A DNA stretch of 64,000 nucleotides from Ciborinia camelliae (taxonomy: Eukaryota; Ascomycota; Leotiomycetes; Helotiales; Sclerotiniaceae): the NCBI GenBank assembly GCA_025890175.1, contig JANPYM010000013.1, forward strand, positions 593,899 through 657,898, written 5' to 3'. Under the pieces are notes generated by a model that worked only from the letters and a program-made list of their open reading frames with translations, was not told where the DNA came from and searched no databases. This document shows positions 21,831 through 33,113 of the stretch, piece by piece (position 1 is the first letter of the stretch; the number at the start of each line of letters is the position of its first letter). Position numbers and translations under genes: made by a program.

Positions 21831-22766
21831 ATGGCTTCCTCATCAAATTCAGAAACTCCAGAAGACGTATCCTTCAGCACCATGGACGAAAAAGATCCAA
21901 CATTAATAGGCGTTCACTGCCAATATGAATATTGCAACCAACTAGATTTCCTTCCATTTCGCTGTGAATCATGTCGCGGCACATTTTGCCTCGATCACCG
22001 AACAGAATCTAGTCACCACTGCTCACGTCCAGGAGAATGGGCGGCCAGACGCCGGCTTGCCAATCAATCTAAACATTCTTTGGGTGAAGGGAAAATGAAG
22101 GCGGATGTGGAAAAGCCCTGCGCATCACCGATTTGTAAGACTACAATTGGAACGAGTTTATCGACGGGTGTACATTGTTCCACGTGCAATCGAGATTACT
22201 GCCTCAAACATCGGTTACGAGAAGACCACGATTGTAAGAATCTCATACCGATAGGTGCAAGAGTCGGCAGATTCAATGAACAACAAGCAACTGCGAAATT
22301 AGCCTTTGGAAAGCTGAGGGCTTGGGGAGCGGCACAAAAAGCAAAAGTTTCCTCGACTCGAATCCTACCTGAGCCGAAACCTTCATCTGCAGCTGCAAGG
22401 CTGGTAGCCGTAAATCAACTTAAAAAGACGGCGAAAGGGGATGCGAAAGTACCTCCGGAAAAGAGGGTATATATATACGTCGATGCAGAGGCAGCGACAA
22501 CGACTTCAAAACTTCCCAGCGGTGCTTTCTTTTACTCGAAAGATTGGGTAATGGGTCGAGTATTGGATGCAGCGGCAAAAGGACTACAGGTAGAAAATAT
22601 CAATAATCAAGGCACTGATGAGAAATCTAAGCTTAGAATCTTTCACGTTGAAGCCGGGAGGTTGTTGGAGTTCAATGAGAAAGTTGGAGATGCTTTGGTT
22701 AGTGGCAATCGTATAGTTTTGCTGAGGGGAGTCGGACCCGCTGTTCCTGATCTCATAGAGGCATGA
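21831..22766 (+). CDS. CUZ1: AN1-type zinc finger protein, Cuz1/ZFAND1 homologue
   Basis: A single-exon 311-aa protein with two AN1 zinc fingers. The first is HCQYEYCNQLDFLPFRCESC followed by FCLDHR and HHC, very close in layout to the yeast Cuz1 finger. The second runs from CASPICKTTIG through HCSTCNRDYCLKHR to DHDC. The C-terminal 130 residues (VYIYVDAEA, SKDWVMGRVLDAAA, LRIFHVEAGRLLEFNEKVGD) look like the ubiquitin-like domain of this family. Cuz1/ZFAND1 binds Cdc48/p97 and the proteasome and supports proteotoxic-stress responses such as arsenite stress. That role is transferred from the family, not shown here. The length is slightly above the yeast protein, from an acidic, Ser-rich N-terminal extension. 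The ATG at 21831 is the first in frame. Confidence 0.88.
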   Translation: MASSSNSETPEDVSFSTMDEKDPTLIGVHCQYEYCNQLDFLPFRCESCRGTFCLDHRTESSHHCSRPGEWAARRRLANQSKHSLGEGKMKADVEKPCASPICKTTIGTSLSTGVHCSTCNRDYCLKHRLREDHDCKNLIPIGARVGRFNEQQATAKLAFGKLRAWGAAQKAKVSSTRILPEPKPSSAAARLVAVNQLKKTAKGDAKVPPEKRVYIYVDAEAATTTSKLPSGAFFYSKDWVMGRVLDAAAKGLQVENINNQGTDEKSKLRIFHVEAGRLLEFNEKVGDALVSGNRIVLLRGVGPAVPDLIEA

Positions 22767-23056
22767 TCTTCTTACATATGGATATCTATTGGCGAGACGG
22801 AGTTCAAGAATGGGGATTTTTGGATGATACCATTGCATGAGCTACAGCAATTTACAGGAGTTTGGGAATTCTTGTGCTTGCATACTAGTCATTAGATTAT
22901 AATAGATCAGAGTCGTATTTCGACAGGCAGTTTTACATTGTATATATCTACCATGCTAGTGCATGCGAGAATGGAAAAGGCATGACCAAAGGTCAAAAGC
23001 TACCTTGAACTGTGCGTTTCATCTATCTATTACCTAGTATCCTAAGGCCATACCTA

Positions 23057-23944
23057 TCATATTCCTTGAAACCCCTCAACCCTTACTCTCTGCACCACAT
23101 CCAAAAGCCATGTCCCCTCTTCCCACCAAGTCCCCATCCCCTCATCAACCACAACCCCGTTCCGTTCCCATATCCTCACAGCCTTATCGCTTGCATACAA
23201 ACATATGGATTCTCTCCACAGCAGAATATTCTTTTCCTCCTCACTCAACATCTCATACGAGAACGTCGGATGTTCAATTGCCCACCTCATAGCATTTTGA
23301 AGTAAGAGATCCGCATACCCTTTCCCTCGATACTCTTTGGGAACAGCAAGTCGAATCAGCTGGATAAAGGGCTCAATAACGTCATTCAGGGTATAAGCTC
23401 GGCCTAATTGATATACGGGATTTTCTAGGTAGAAGAACTGAGAAGGAAGCGGGGTTTCTATATCAGTGGCGCCGGAACTACGTATCGAGAGTTGGGTACA
23501 GGATGCGCATGATCTGGGTAGGGCAGTAGACGGATCGTCCCTGTGGGAATATACATCACCTCTTTTGTCGTTGAGGGAGTTGGGACGGGAGGAGTCATAT
23601 GCGCAGAGATGGACAGAGCGCGCATCATTGTTATCGAGATGGTGTACTAAATGAACGGCTTGTTATTCGATAACATATACTTGTTCGCGTACACAACAAG
23701 AATCTTTGAATACAAGTATTTCGGATGCATGGAGCTGTTCATAGGTTGGAAGTTGCCGATCCCAGAAGTGTAAATATAGGCGCGGAGGGAGTTGGATGGA
23801 GATTTTATAGGAAGGGATGGGAGTGGGAGTGCGAGTTGAAATTGCGTATTCGGGTGGATTTGGATTTGGATTTGGATTTGGATTTGGATTTGGATTTGGA
23901 TTTGGATTTGGATTTGGATTTGGATTTGGATTTGGATTTGTCAT
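23057..23944 (-). pseudogene. GNAT-family N-acetyltransferase, apparently disrupted
   Basis: The remains of a GNAT acetyltransferase are spread over two frames. In order: FWDRQLPTYEQLHASEILVF (N-terminal), DNNDARSVHLCAYD (strand with the conserved DDARS-like motif), IPTGTIRLLPYPDHAHPVP (beta-4), and LIRLAVPKEYRGKGYADLLL (acetyl-CoA loop, R-G-K-G-Y), then AMRWAIEHP to the stop at 23057. Defects: an in-frame TAA at 23665-23663, and a one-base frame change between the second and third blocks that a single extra A in the AAAA run (23566-23563) would explain. The last switch is a plausible 44-nt GT-AG intron. A 46-nt GT-AG excision could bypass the TAA and the shift but would delete the conserved second block, so I favour a decayed or mis-sequenced gene. 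Coding begins, if at 23944, in a hexamer repeat giving Asn-Pro copies. Confidence 0.62.
23856..23940. repeat. (GGATTT)n hexanucleotide tandem repeat, about 14 copies
   Basis: Perfect uninterrupted hexamer repeats directly at the 5' end of the disrupted GNAT frame. On the minus strand the frame from ATG 23944 reads them as about 14 Asn-Pro dipeptides. The purity suggests recent expansion and likely length polymorphism. Confidence 0.93.
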
Positions 23945-25818
23945 TTTTTGTGAATTGAGAGCTGTGAATTGGGAGTTGGGGATTTATATATCGTCTTATA
24001 ACGCCCATGGGTATTGATAATACCTACCTACTTGACAGAGACTAGGTAGGTATATGACAAGACAAGATTTGTAGATTTAAGGATCCAATTCAAATTATTT
24101 CGAGAGCTTAGATATTACTTACTAGGTACCTACTTATTATTCATCTCATCGCTCGTTGTTGAATAGGTATCTATATACATACATACAACCTACCAAAAAC
24201 ATAATTAATACCAGCCAATAGGGAATGAACAAACCATGCGCCGCTTCCTTACATAAGGTACATATATAGCATATATAGTGAGAGCCGCGCAGCGTAGAAA
24301 TTCCAGAACCTAAAGAATCCTCCACAGTTCGTATATATTCTTTTCCATTCTTGAAGAAGTAAAGAAAGACCAGCGAATACCCACCTACCTACCAAGAGAT
24401 ACCTAGATACAAGACACTGAAATGGTTAAATTTTCCCACCGGAAAAGAGTGCCCGGCCGAGTCCGAGGGGTAAAATCTTAGCAAAACGATTATTATTCAT
24501 TTCTTGCCTAAGTTACGGTAGGTTATCATGTAATGTAGGTGTTTCCGGATACTATACTATACTATACTATACTATACCATACTATACCATACGATATGCT
24601 ACGATACTATAGACTTGGTTTAGTAACTTTGGTTTGCGGATACCTATATGGGTATTCTCCGAGTCGTGATCCGTTCCTTGGTAGATAGATATGTTTGGCG
24701 TGGATGGATGGATGGGAGGATGGGTTTCGCGGAAATTCGTGGTCGGAATATAGTACAGTAGTATTGGACTAATCGGTTAGATACCTATTTATACTGTATC
24801 TAAGGAAGGGTATCTCCTATCGCAGGTGTGGTGTACTGTATGTAACATTAATCTTGAAGGTACTATCAACTGCGTAGGTAGGTAGGTAGGTAAATAGAAA
24901 CCGCGCCCAGCTCATCAGCGGGGCCCGGGGTGATATTAACATTTGGGTTCTTGAGAAAAAGAGTACCTATATATATACAGGTACTGTAAATAAGGTATAC
25001 AAACGAGAAGAGAAGGGAAAGAAAAGAAAAGCAAGCGGCCGATCCTTGGAGAGTCAACTATTAGTACCTAGGTACCTACTGTACCTACGTAGGTAGGGAC
25101 CCATCAACCCACCTGCCTATCTCGAACAATATGGTTCGATAGACCTCGACACCGAGGACCTCCACAGCCAACAAAAAATGAAAGTTTTCCCAAATCATCA
25201 GACTTTAACTTTGACACGTGAGGATTGTCGTACGAGATGGATGTGCGATTACACGTGGCGGGTTGGGAGGGAGAAGGGAGAACGTAACTGAGATAGGAGA
25301 ATGTCCATTCTCGGAGATTCTGGGATTCGCGGACTCGGATGATTGAGAATCCTTATATATCCGATGAGGGGTTCGGGTTCACCCTACCTACCTACCTACC
25401 TACCTAGTGCTACGACCTGGAACCTAGGTGCCTATGGAATATCATGGATGTCCATGTATAGGTACCTATAGGGTTGTAATATAGGTCCAGGGGTGTGATA
25501 TTGGTAGGGATGATGGAATTCGAGAATCGGATTCTAATAATTGGATGATTGGATGATTGAGTAGGTAATTGAATTCGATGATTGGATAGAGAATTGATGA
25601 TGAAGGCTAGATTGATATGAAGGAGACCTGGACCGATTGATAAACCGGAATAGAATAGACGAGAATAGATAGATTGATACTCATAAACTTACCCTCCCAA
25701 AAATATCCTACAACTAGAATGCAAGCAGCATTGAGAGATTATCCGATCGAGACAGAGGAGATCAATTGTGATTTGAATTGCATTCCCAACGATAAGAAAT
25801 AATTATCGACCTAATCCC
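23945..25818. other. Gene-free region rich in short tandem repeats
   Basis: Nearly 1.9 kb with no coding signal. It holds (TAGG)n/(CCTA)n tracts (for example 24874-24892 and 25383-25404), a pentamer (ACTAT)n array at 24549-24592, and repeated GATTGGATGATTG-type motifs near 25520-25590. It lies between two minus-strand genes. Confidence 0.6.
24549..24592. repeat. Pentanucleotide ACTAT array
   Basis: About eight consecutive ACTAT units; the later ones are degenerate (ACCAT, ACTATACC). A simple-sequence repeat in non-coding DNA. Confidence 0.85.
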
Positions 25819-28800
25819 TTAGCCCTCAGCCCTCAGATGCAGAAGCAAAGCCATATCTAGCGCCACACCCCAAGTGCCAAATTTCATTAATGTTTCCGCC
25901 GCACTTCTAAACAAGGCTCTTGGAGGACCGTTCATCTTTTGTTGATCCTTTCCCACATATCCCATTTCTAAAGTAGTATCCTGGTCCCCATTAGCCGCCA
26001 ATTCATTCCCCAAGATATCCAAAAACGCATTATCCCCAGCAAACTCATGGCTTCGTAATATTTTCATCAAAATTCCCTTCTGTTCTCTATCCGCCACTTG
26101 TGCAAAGACCCATAAAATCACATGAGCAACCGTTAATAACGTCGCACCATAAGCTCCCGTATCGATCATTCCTCCTCTCATTTCCCCTGATATCTCAGCA
26201 CCTCCTACACTTTGCCGCGATATATACACGCCGTTTAGACCCCTGTTTAATTCCATCACCGCTTCAGCCGCCCGAACAGCTACATCCACAGCTAATTCCG
26301 GATCTTCTCGTGCCCACAATCTTAGTCTTTCAAAAGCGGTCATAATACCCGTATGTCCAGATCTCCCAATAGCATTAAGGAGATCGTTGAAAGGAATATG
26401 AAGGGAAAGAGTTGCGAGATGGTGTTGGACAATTGAGATATGGTGGAAAATATGAGATGTTGAGTGAGGGGTCATCACATGAGACCGTAAGTATGTTTTG
26501 GAAAAGAGGCTAAGCGAGTCTGGATGGTGGTTAGTTTGGTCATCGCCAGTGGGAATCGGATGCCTAATACACTAACGTACAGGCTAATTCTTGTCTCCTC
26601 GAATAAATGCGGGACTTTAGGGTCTGCGAAGGCGATCTAACAGTATGAAAATGTGGATCTCCGGGTGTAGGGTGATGGCCAGGAGTAGGGTACTGGTTCT
26701 CGGGTGAGTGTTTGTAGGTTTCCGGATGATTTTGACTATTGATGAATTTGCTAGCCAACAAGCATTCCTGCGAGAAATCAAAGACTTGATGTTGGATTTC
26801 AAGAAGGACAAGAAATTCGGTATATGGGTTGAGATTTGGCAAAGAAAACTGTTGTTGGTGTTGTAACAGTTGCTCTTCTGGTGACGAAAAACGCCTCAAG
26901 GAGGAAATATATGAAGGTGGTGTGAGTGAAAAGAGGAAAGGCCCTATGGCTTCGGCGAAAGATGGGAATTGTGGTATTGTGTCAGACCCAAGAGCGACTT
27001 TCCAGTCGTAGGCAGAAGGTGCACACCATAAAGCTTCGTCACAAGGACATTCGAGATCAACCAATTCGCCAAGTGTAATTGTTGATGATTGGTTCCAAAG
27101 GGCAGAAAATTGGCGATCAGTAGTATAGACAACCCAGTAAAGTCTTTTCAGAGTCTCTTCGTTGACCCAGCGTTTCCATTGAACTTGAGGATCTTCGAAA
27201 GTCGCATTCAGGGACAAATTCTTGGTTGATGTATTCCATTTTTCGCTCTCGTATAAGCGACGCATATGAGAAACGACGCGTCCTCGAAATGCCTCAGCTA
27301 CATAGAATGCACGATTATTCCCACACCATAACCCCATGTGAATAAGTAAGGCTTGCGCGAAAATCATCATAGGATTTCGAATCAGGCTATTATCAAGGTT
27401 GAGAGTGGCGAGTAGATGCCAACCAATAACGTCAATAAGAACAATTGCGAAACGTCTTCCATTCTTGACATGGCTGTAAGTAGCTCCGATGATCATCATG
27501 GTAGATAATAACGGTACGGAGAGTTGGTTTGTATCCACAGTAGGATAATGAAGCACGGGGGCTTGGTGTGAGAAATGCTTAAAGTAAAGACCAATAAAGA
27601 TATTGACCACATATAATGATGGCATTGTGAAAAGAGACTTTTTGTTATGACCTTCATTGACGGGAGATGTTAAAAAGTCTCGGAGTTTGTGATAGGTAGA
27701 CTCGGAGATATCATATCGTGGGTTGTGACTTTGAAACAGGGGGTGTTCAAACGGGAGAGTAATTGGACCAGCCTCCAACATTGGAGATGGTTCCAATGTT
27801 GGAGGCCATAAAAAAGGCCATTTATCTTGCTCCAATGGTATATTCGAAGGAGATGGTATGCGTGGAATATTTGCAGATTGTGCTAACAACGATTCTAATG
27901 TATCATTTTTGGATTGATAATACTCCAATCTAGGCTCGCCAGCTATTATTGTCGACGATCCACCTAGACTTTCCAATTTGGCGTTGCTAGAAATTTGTTG
28001 CACTTGATTCGAAATCGGAAGGTGTTGGCTAAAGATGTTTCCAAAATTCCCCCACTCGTTCCCAGTCTCAAGCATAGCGGCGTAGAAGTCATTGGAGAAC
28101 CACTCATTTGCCATTGGGCTATTCTCCGGTTGCAAATAGGAGGCATGACTGAAAGGTACGTGACAGGAATACTCCGTCATACCATGAGAGATTATAGGAG
28201 TCTGGTGATTTAATAACGTATCTTGAAATGGTTCTTGGTATTGTTGCGGGAACGAATTCGTTTCGTGATGTGAAAAAGTAAATCCTGGCATTACTGGAGC
28301 TGCACTACTGCCGATGTTCAGTTGTTGACCTTCCACCAATGATACAGGCGCTACTTCAGGAACCCAATTTCTGTGGTCGTTCTTTAGATTTTCGTGCTCA
28401 GGCATGTCGACCACGGTAGGTTCTTGGAAGGAATTTGGATAAGTTGTCGCTGCCGTTGCAAACAATGGGTCTTTCGACAATGGGGAAAGATGAACTGATT
28501 CTGATCGAGTCGTAGGTATCCCCTTCACGTTCTCGAAGTTCTTCCGAGCTTCTGCGAGATTATCAGATGTCTTCCTTCGTTTTACCGATCTCATTCGTCC
28601 TTCGGACTTCGATTCTTTCTTGTCCCATCGCGCATGGCCCGCTTCATGCCTCTTTAGCAAATCGCTTCTGGTGAAAGTTTTCTCACATATTTGACAAATA
28701 TGAGTTCGAGGAACGTCATCTAAATGATACTTGGTCAGCGGTCGATCTATTCTGGGGTCGAAGGCAATGAATTCGAGCCCATTTTCTAAATTGCGTCCAC

Positions 28801-29006
28801 TTACGAGTTTTCATGTGACGACTCAGATTCTCACGTCTGTTGAAGGATTTGGGGCATTGAATGCAACCATAGGATGAAGTCGGTGTGGGCAGGCTACTTT
28901 TTCGAGGAACTGGAGCTTCAGCCTCCAGATTTATTAGTTTAGGGGCTGCATCTGACTGCAAGCTAGAGTGGACACCTCCTATGAATGTGTGGACATTGTC
29001 AGACAT
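25819..29006 (-). CDS. C2H2 zinc finger plus fungal-specific domain transcription factor
   Basis: A predicted 1013-aa nuclear regulator. Exons 29006-28805, 28719-26581 and 26519-25819 join in phase; the 85-nt first intron falls inside the DNA-binding region and splits the last His of finger 1. The two fingers are C48-x2-C51-x12-H64-x3-H68 and C76-x2-C79-x12-H92-x3-H96, joined by a short linker. This paired arrangement at the N-terminus, before a long variable region and a C-terminal fungal_trans-type domain, is a known class of ascomycete regulators. A basic stretch (SVKRRKTSDN) follows the fingers and may be the nuclear signal. The fungal_trans region spans roughly residues 400-800, with LLSTMMIIGATYSHVKNG and RLYWVVYTTDRQFSALW; its C-terminal part lies in exon 3. 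Targets are unknown. The promoter side is a 4-kb intergenic region. Confidence 0.88.
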
Positions 29007-32000
29007 GCTTGAGTAGTTGAAAAAATATTCAAACCACTGTAGCGGTCCATTGAAAGGGTTGTGATTGTAGGTGTGGAAGGGATTGATTTATTATTAATGG
29101 TGATCTTACGAGCGTGATGCTACATAGACTTTAGCATCGCACCTGCCATATTAATCTTTAGCACCGTCATATATTTGAGTACCTACCTACCTTCCTAGGT
29201 AGAGAGTACTAGGTATATATTACATAGAATGACCTTGGGATATACCGCAGAAGCCTAGACCATGCTTAGGGAACGTGGCGGCATTGACCACATAATAAAG
29301 GCTATGAACGTTGAAACGCACGTACGATAAACGATCCCAGCCCAGCCCAGCCCAGCCTTCACAACCTTATGAGACAAATTATGCTTGGGAAGTTAGTAAG
29401 AACCCTTCCAATTATAGCTTCACTCCCAGTCTCCCATACATGAAAGCGAGTTGGCTACTCATGCGAGTGATCTTAAACCCTAAAAACTTTGTTTCTCTTC
29501 TTGCCCCTCACTCATGGCCAGCAAAAAGTGGTACGAACGATCCGTAGATCAGCAAAAGTAAAAGGCACTGACCTCAAAACTCCTCTATACCAATTGTCCG
29601 TAAAGTAGTATATAGTATGTGTTCCGAAATCCCCGCAATCCCAAAAGTAAAGCTATACAGTAAAAGTATCAGGCAAAACCTCATCATTCAATATTTTCAA
29701 ACCATTCAACCTATGATTCAGTCGATTGGCTCAAAATTGTGACTCTTCCTTTAGATACCCAAGAAATTAAGAATCGTAGATTTTGCGAACCTTAATCCAA
29801 GAATCCAAGGGAACCAGCCCTTTCGCAGCCAAATGCTGGTAAAAGAAATATCACAACGTGAAATTTGAATGCCCTCAACCTTAATATATTACGGTGACAA
29901 TAATTATCCACTTTTCCTCGCTTTCGAGCCTAACTGTAATGTCACTCGGCACTAGCTAGTATTCTGTATGATGTATGATGTATGATGTATGATGTATCTT
30001 ATCATCACCTCTTAGTGTAGAATTCCCTCCAGCCTTGATTCCAATTTCCATTATCTATCAGACCACCATCTATCAGACCACCATCTGATATAGCATGCAT
30101 TTCGGATATTCTGCCATAGTGTAGAGATTTCCATTGTATGTTTGCTTCCCACGCGCCCTCTTATATGGTGGTTTCGTCCAATGTATTGCGCACCAGACAT
30201 CAAATAACCATACTCTCATGTTTGGTGCGATTCGAAAAGCTCACCGCAAATTGTGAGAGAAAGAATACTTGAAGTGAATGGTAATCTGAAGACTCGAAGA
30301 TCTTGGTATCGATTCTGCGATGTATGGAGAATTCCCACTTTGTGCGGACCTGACTGTAATAAAGTTCAGTATGATTGAAACCGCCCCTGTTAATAAGGGC
30401 TGCATTATACTTGACATGATCCCAAGGGCCAGGGGTTGGCACTGGCAAATGCTGAACAACTGGTGAAATCGAGGGGTACCTCATCAGGGGATACCCTCTC
30501 AGCAGATACCCCCTCTCCCCGCCTTCCAAGTCAGTCTGAAGGAGATACATAGCATACATACCATACATACATAGTTGGAAGGAGCGGTTTCCGGAATTTG
30601 CAAGTTGATTTGAGCATATCTTTTGCCTGTCAGAGACCTAACATGAGATGAGTCCGTCGCAAAGAAGCTCCTACAGCATGATGCCTCATGCTGGCTCACA
30701 TAATTCCAGAGATGAAGAAAGTGCACAAAGTGGGAGTTTTGGGATAAAGTCTTTCTGAGATCCTGGAATGTTTCCTTGGCACCAATACACAGAAGAGACT
30801 CGAGTCTCAACTTGAGAGCGGTCTTTTGAAGGGATTTTTGAGGTCCAGGATTAATATGCTAATAATTGTTTAAGAAAACCTTGGCCAAAAAGTATATTTT
30901 TTTACTTGGCTATTTTCAGCTCTCGCATAATTCAAATTTTATGAATAACCCATAATATTTATGGAGAGAAAGTTAGAAAGTTAGAAAGTTCGAGAGAAAT
31001 TAATTAGATTAATAAAGCTGGAGATTTGGATTTGGTGCGGGTGAGTGAGGGGTGTGGATGAGTGATGAGTGCGGGTGAGTGATGGGTGAGTGCGGGTGAA
31101 AGATACCGGACCGGGGACACGGGAACACGGGGACACGGAGCTGGAGGGGTCTTCGCGTCTTGATACCTTAGGTACCTAGTATGTAGAAATCAAAAGAGAT
31201 GGATGAGATTGGTCAATCTTATTAGTCATCTTTCGATCCATTTAAACCAATCAAAAAAAGAGAGGTGGGTAAGGAGAGGTATGTTTGTTTCGGTTACCGT
31301 ATTTCTGCAAGACAGACTTTACATCTAACTACCCTGATCCATTACTTGCTGGACCAGGTACCTAGGTAGTGGAGGTATGTAACGTATGTTTCAACATCAT
31401 ATGGATCCAATAATGTTCCAATTGAAGAATCTCCTGCAGATAGTTTTTTTTATCACTTCTCCCAGCCAGAATGGGAAACTTCCTATCAATTCAATTCTTG
31501 TTGCAAATAGAATTGACATGAATCTGAATGAACATCACCCACCTGGGCAAAGGTTGCTATCTTTTGCTTTTGTTCATGGAACAGGATTTTCACCCAAGTA
31601 TCATTCCAACCAACCTAGTTGACAGTGAACAGGACCTCCGGACATATAGCTGAGATATCACTTTGCTGAAGGATAGATTTGTCTTGGGGTTTGAAACCTT
31701 TCACTCCAATGCAGATGATCTACCGGTGATGTATCATTCATTGCATAGGTATAAACATCATATACATCATTTGAAGGTGTCATAGCGGTGTGCTTTCTAT
31801 TGTTACGCAACTGCCGTGCCACTCTATATCAACTTGATATAGGTAGGTAGTAGGTAAACATCAAATACATGACCGGACCTAGAGATGCAAATCCTATTGT
31901 CATATTTGCACATACCTATGTGCTTTCCATTGTGTGGGCATAGCTATATCATATATCATCAATTGTAAATATAGACAAGACCACACTGGTGCTTGGACTA

Positions 32001-33113
32001 ATGGCAATATATGTTCCAGCAATGCTGAAGTCAAAGGTAAAGGTTGAGTGAGTACCTCCTCAAAAGTATGTGAGGACTTAATCTTGATGTGCTTTGGGGT
32101 AAATACTCTCTCAAAGCAAGAGCTGCTTGAAGCAGACACGCCCAGTTGTATCCATCTCATATATCCGTCTCATATATCCTCCCTATCTCATCTATCCATC
32201 TACGCTCCCCATATATCCTCTTTGCCTTGTACATTTCCAATCAATTGATGATAGTCATTGTATTATAAGAGAACAGAGAATTGATTGGTAAACTTATTCG
32301 TTGTATTTTCCTATCCGTGAACCGAAGTCCGAACTTTTTTCACCCCTTTCCTTTCTCTATCTTGGGTGAAAGTTCACTTTTGAGGACTACCTACCTAGGC
32401 TCCAACCACGCCAGTGAAAATTACTCCTCCAAACCTTTTCCCCCTCAAGATCTTATTTCTACACCACCACTTCAGAATCTTAACCCAGACAAATGTTTTG
32501 AATTATCAAGCTTCCCAGATACTCATTCATTTTCATCATCTACTGTCGACAGTCTTTCGTATCTTGGTTTCACAATCCAATTTTCCCTTTCAATTCAATC
32601 ATCCGGATTGAAGGTCTGTTGGGCTTCGCATGAGAAAGACACTGCTTTCTCTGCGAGTTCCATCAAGGATCAAGAATCCAAGACCCATCACTTGTGGTTT
32701 GCGTGCATATTCTCCTTCTTCTCCTTCCTTTCATCCCTCCATCTCACGTTCACTCTCTCCTTCTATTGTACTCACCATTTCGATTCCGAAGTCGCGTTTC
32801 ACTCTTGATAGTCTCCACCTGAACGCCGTGCGATACTTCTGTAATCAATTCAATTCTTCTTCAAGCCATCAACTTTCGGAGATTCAAGATCTAGCCGGTC
32901 TTGTTACTTGATTTCTATGCAAGTACATCCTTTCAAGTCAGCTTGTTTGAAGACCTTCTGGTTGTCCACACTGACCACTTCAAAATATTGTTGTTTCTTG
33001 CGAAGATTCAGGTTTGCTCTCTCTTCCATTCAAGGAACATATGTCAATTGCTAACAACTCAAGCATTTTCGTCTCAACTGTACAAGTCCACCCTTATCTA
33101 AGTCAAATTCACA
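29007..33113. other. 4-kb intergenic region between divergent regulator genes
   Basis: No convincing gene. It contains a CCCAG tetramer run at about 29338-29357, a heptamer (GTATGAT)n at 29964-29997, a duplicated 15-mer (CTATCAGACCACCAT) at 30054-30084, and GGGTGAGTG-type repeats at 31038-31098. Open frames at 30200-30810 (-) lack motifs. From about 32330 the sequence becomes pyrimidine-rich and holds several upstream ATG frames (32281-32808, 32414-32611, 32901-33101). It probably includes a long 5' UTR for the poly-C2H2 gene. Confidence 0.5.

Noticed and set aside
23725..24017. Plus-strand frames of repeated Leu-Asp or Gly-Phe across the hexamer array
   Set aside because: Artefacts of the (GGATTT)n repeat read in other frames.
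30200..30810. Overlapping minus-strand frames of 72-122 codons
   Set aside because: No motifs, mutually overlapping, and the region carries simple-sequence features of spacer DNA.
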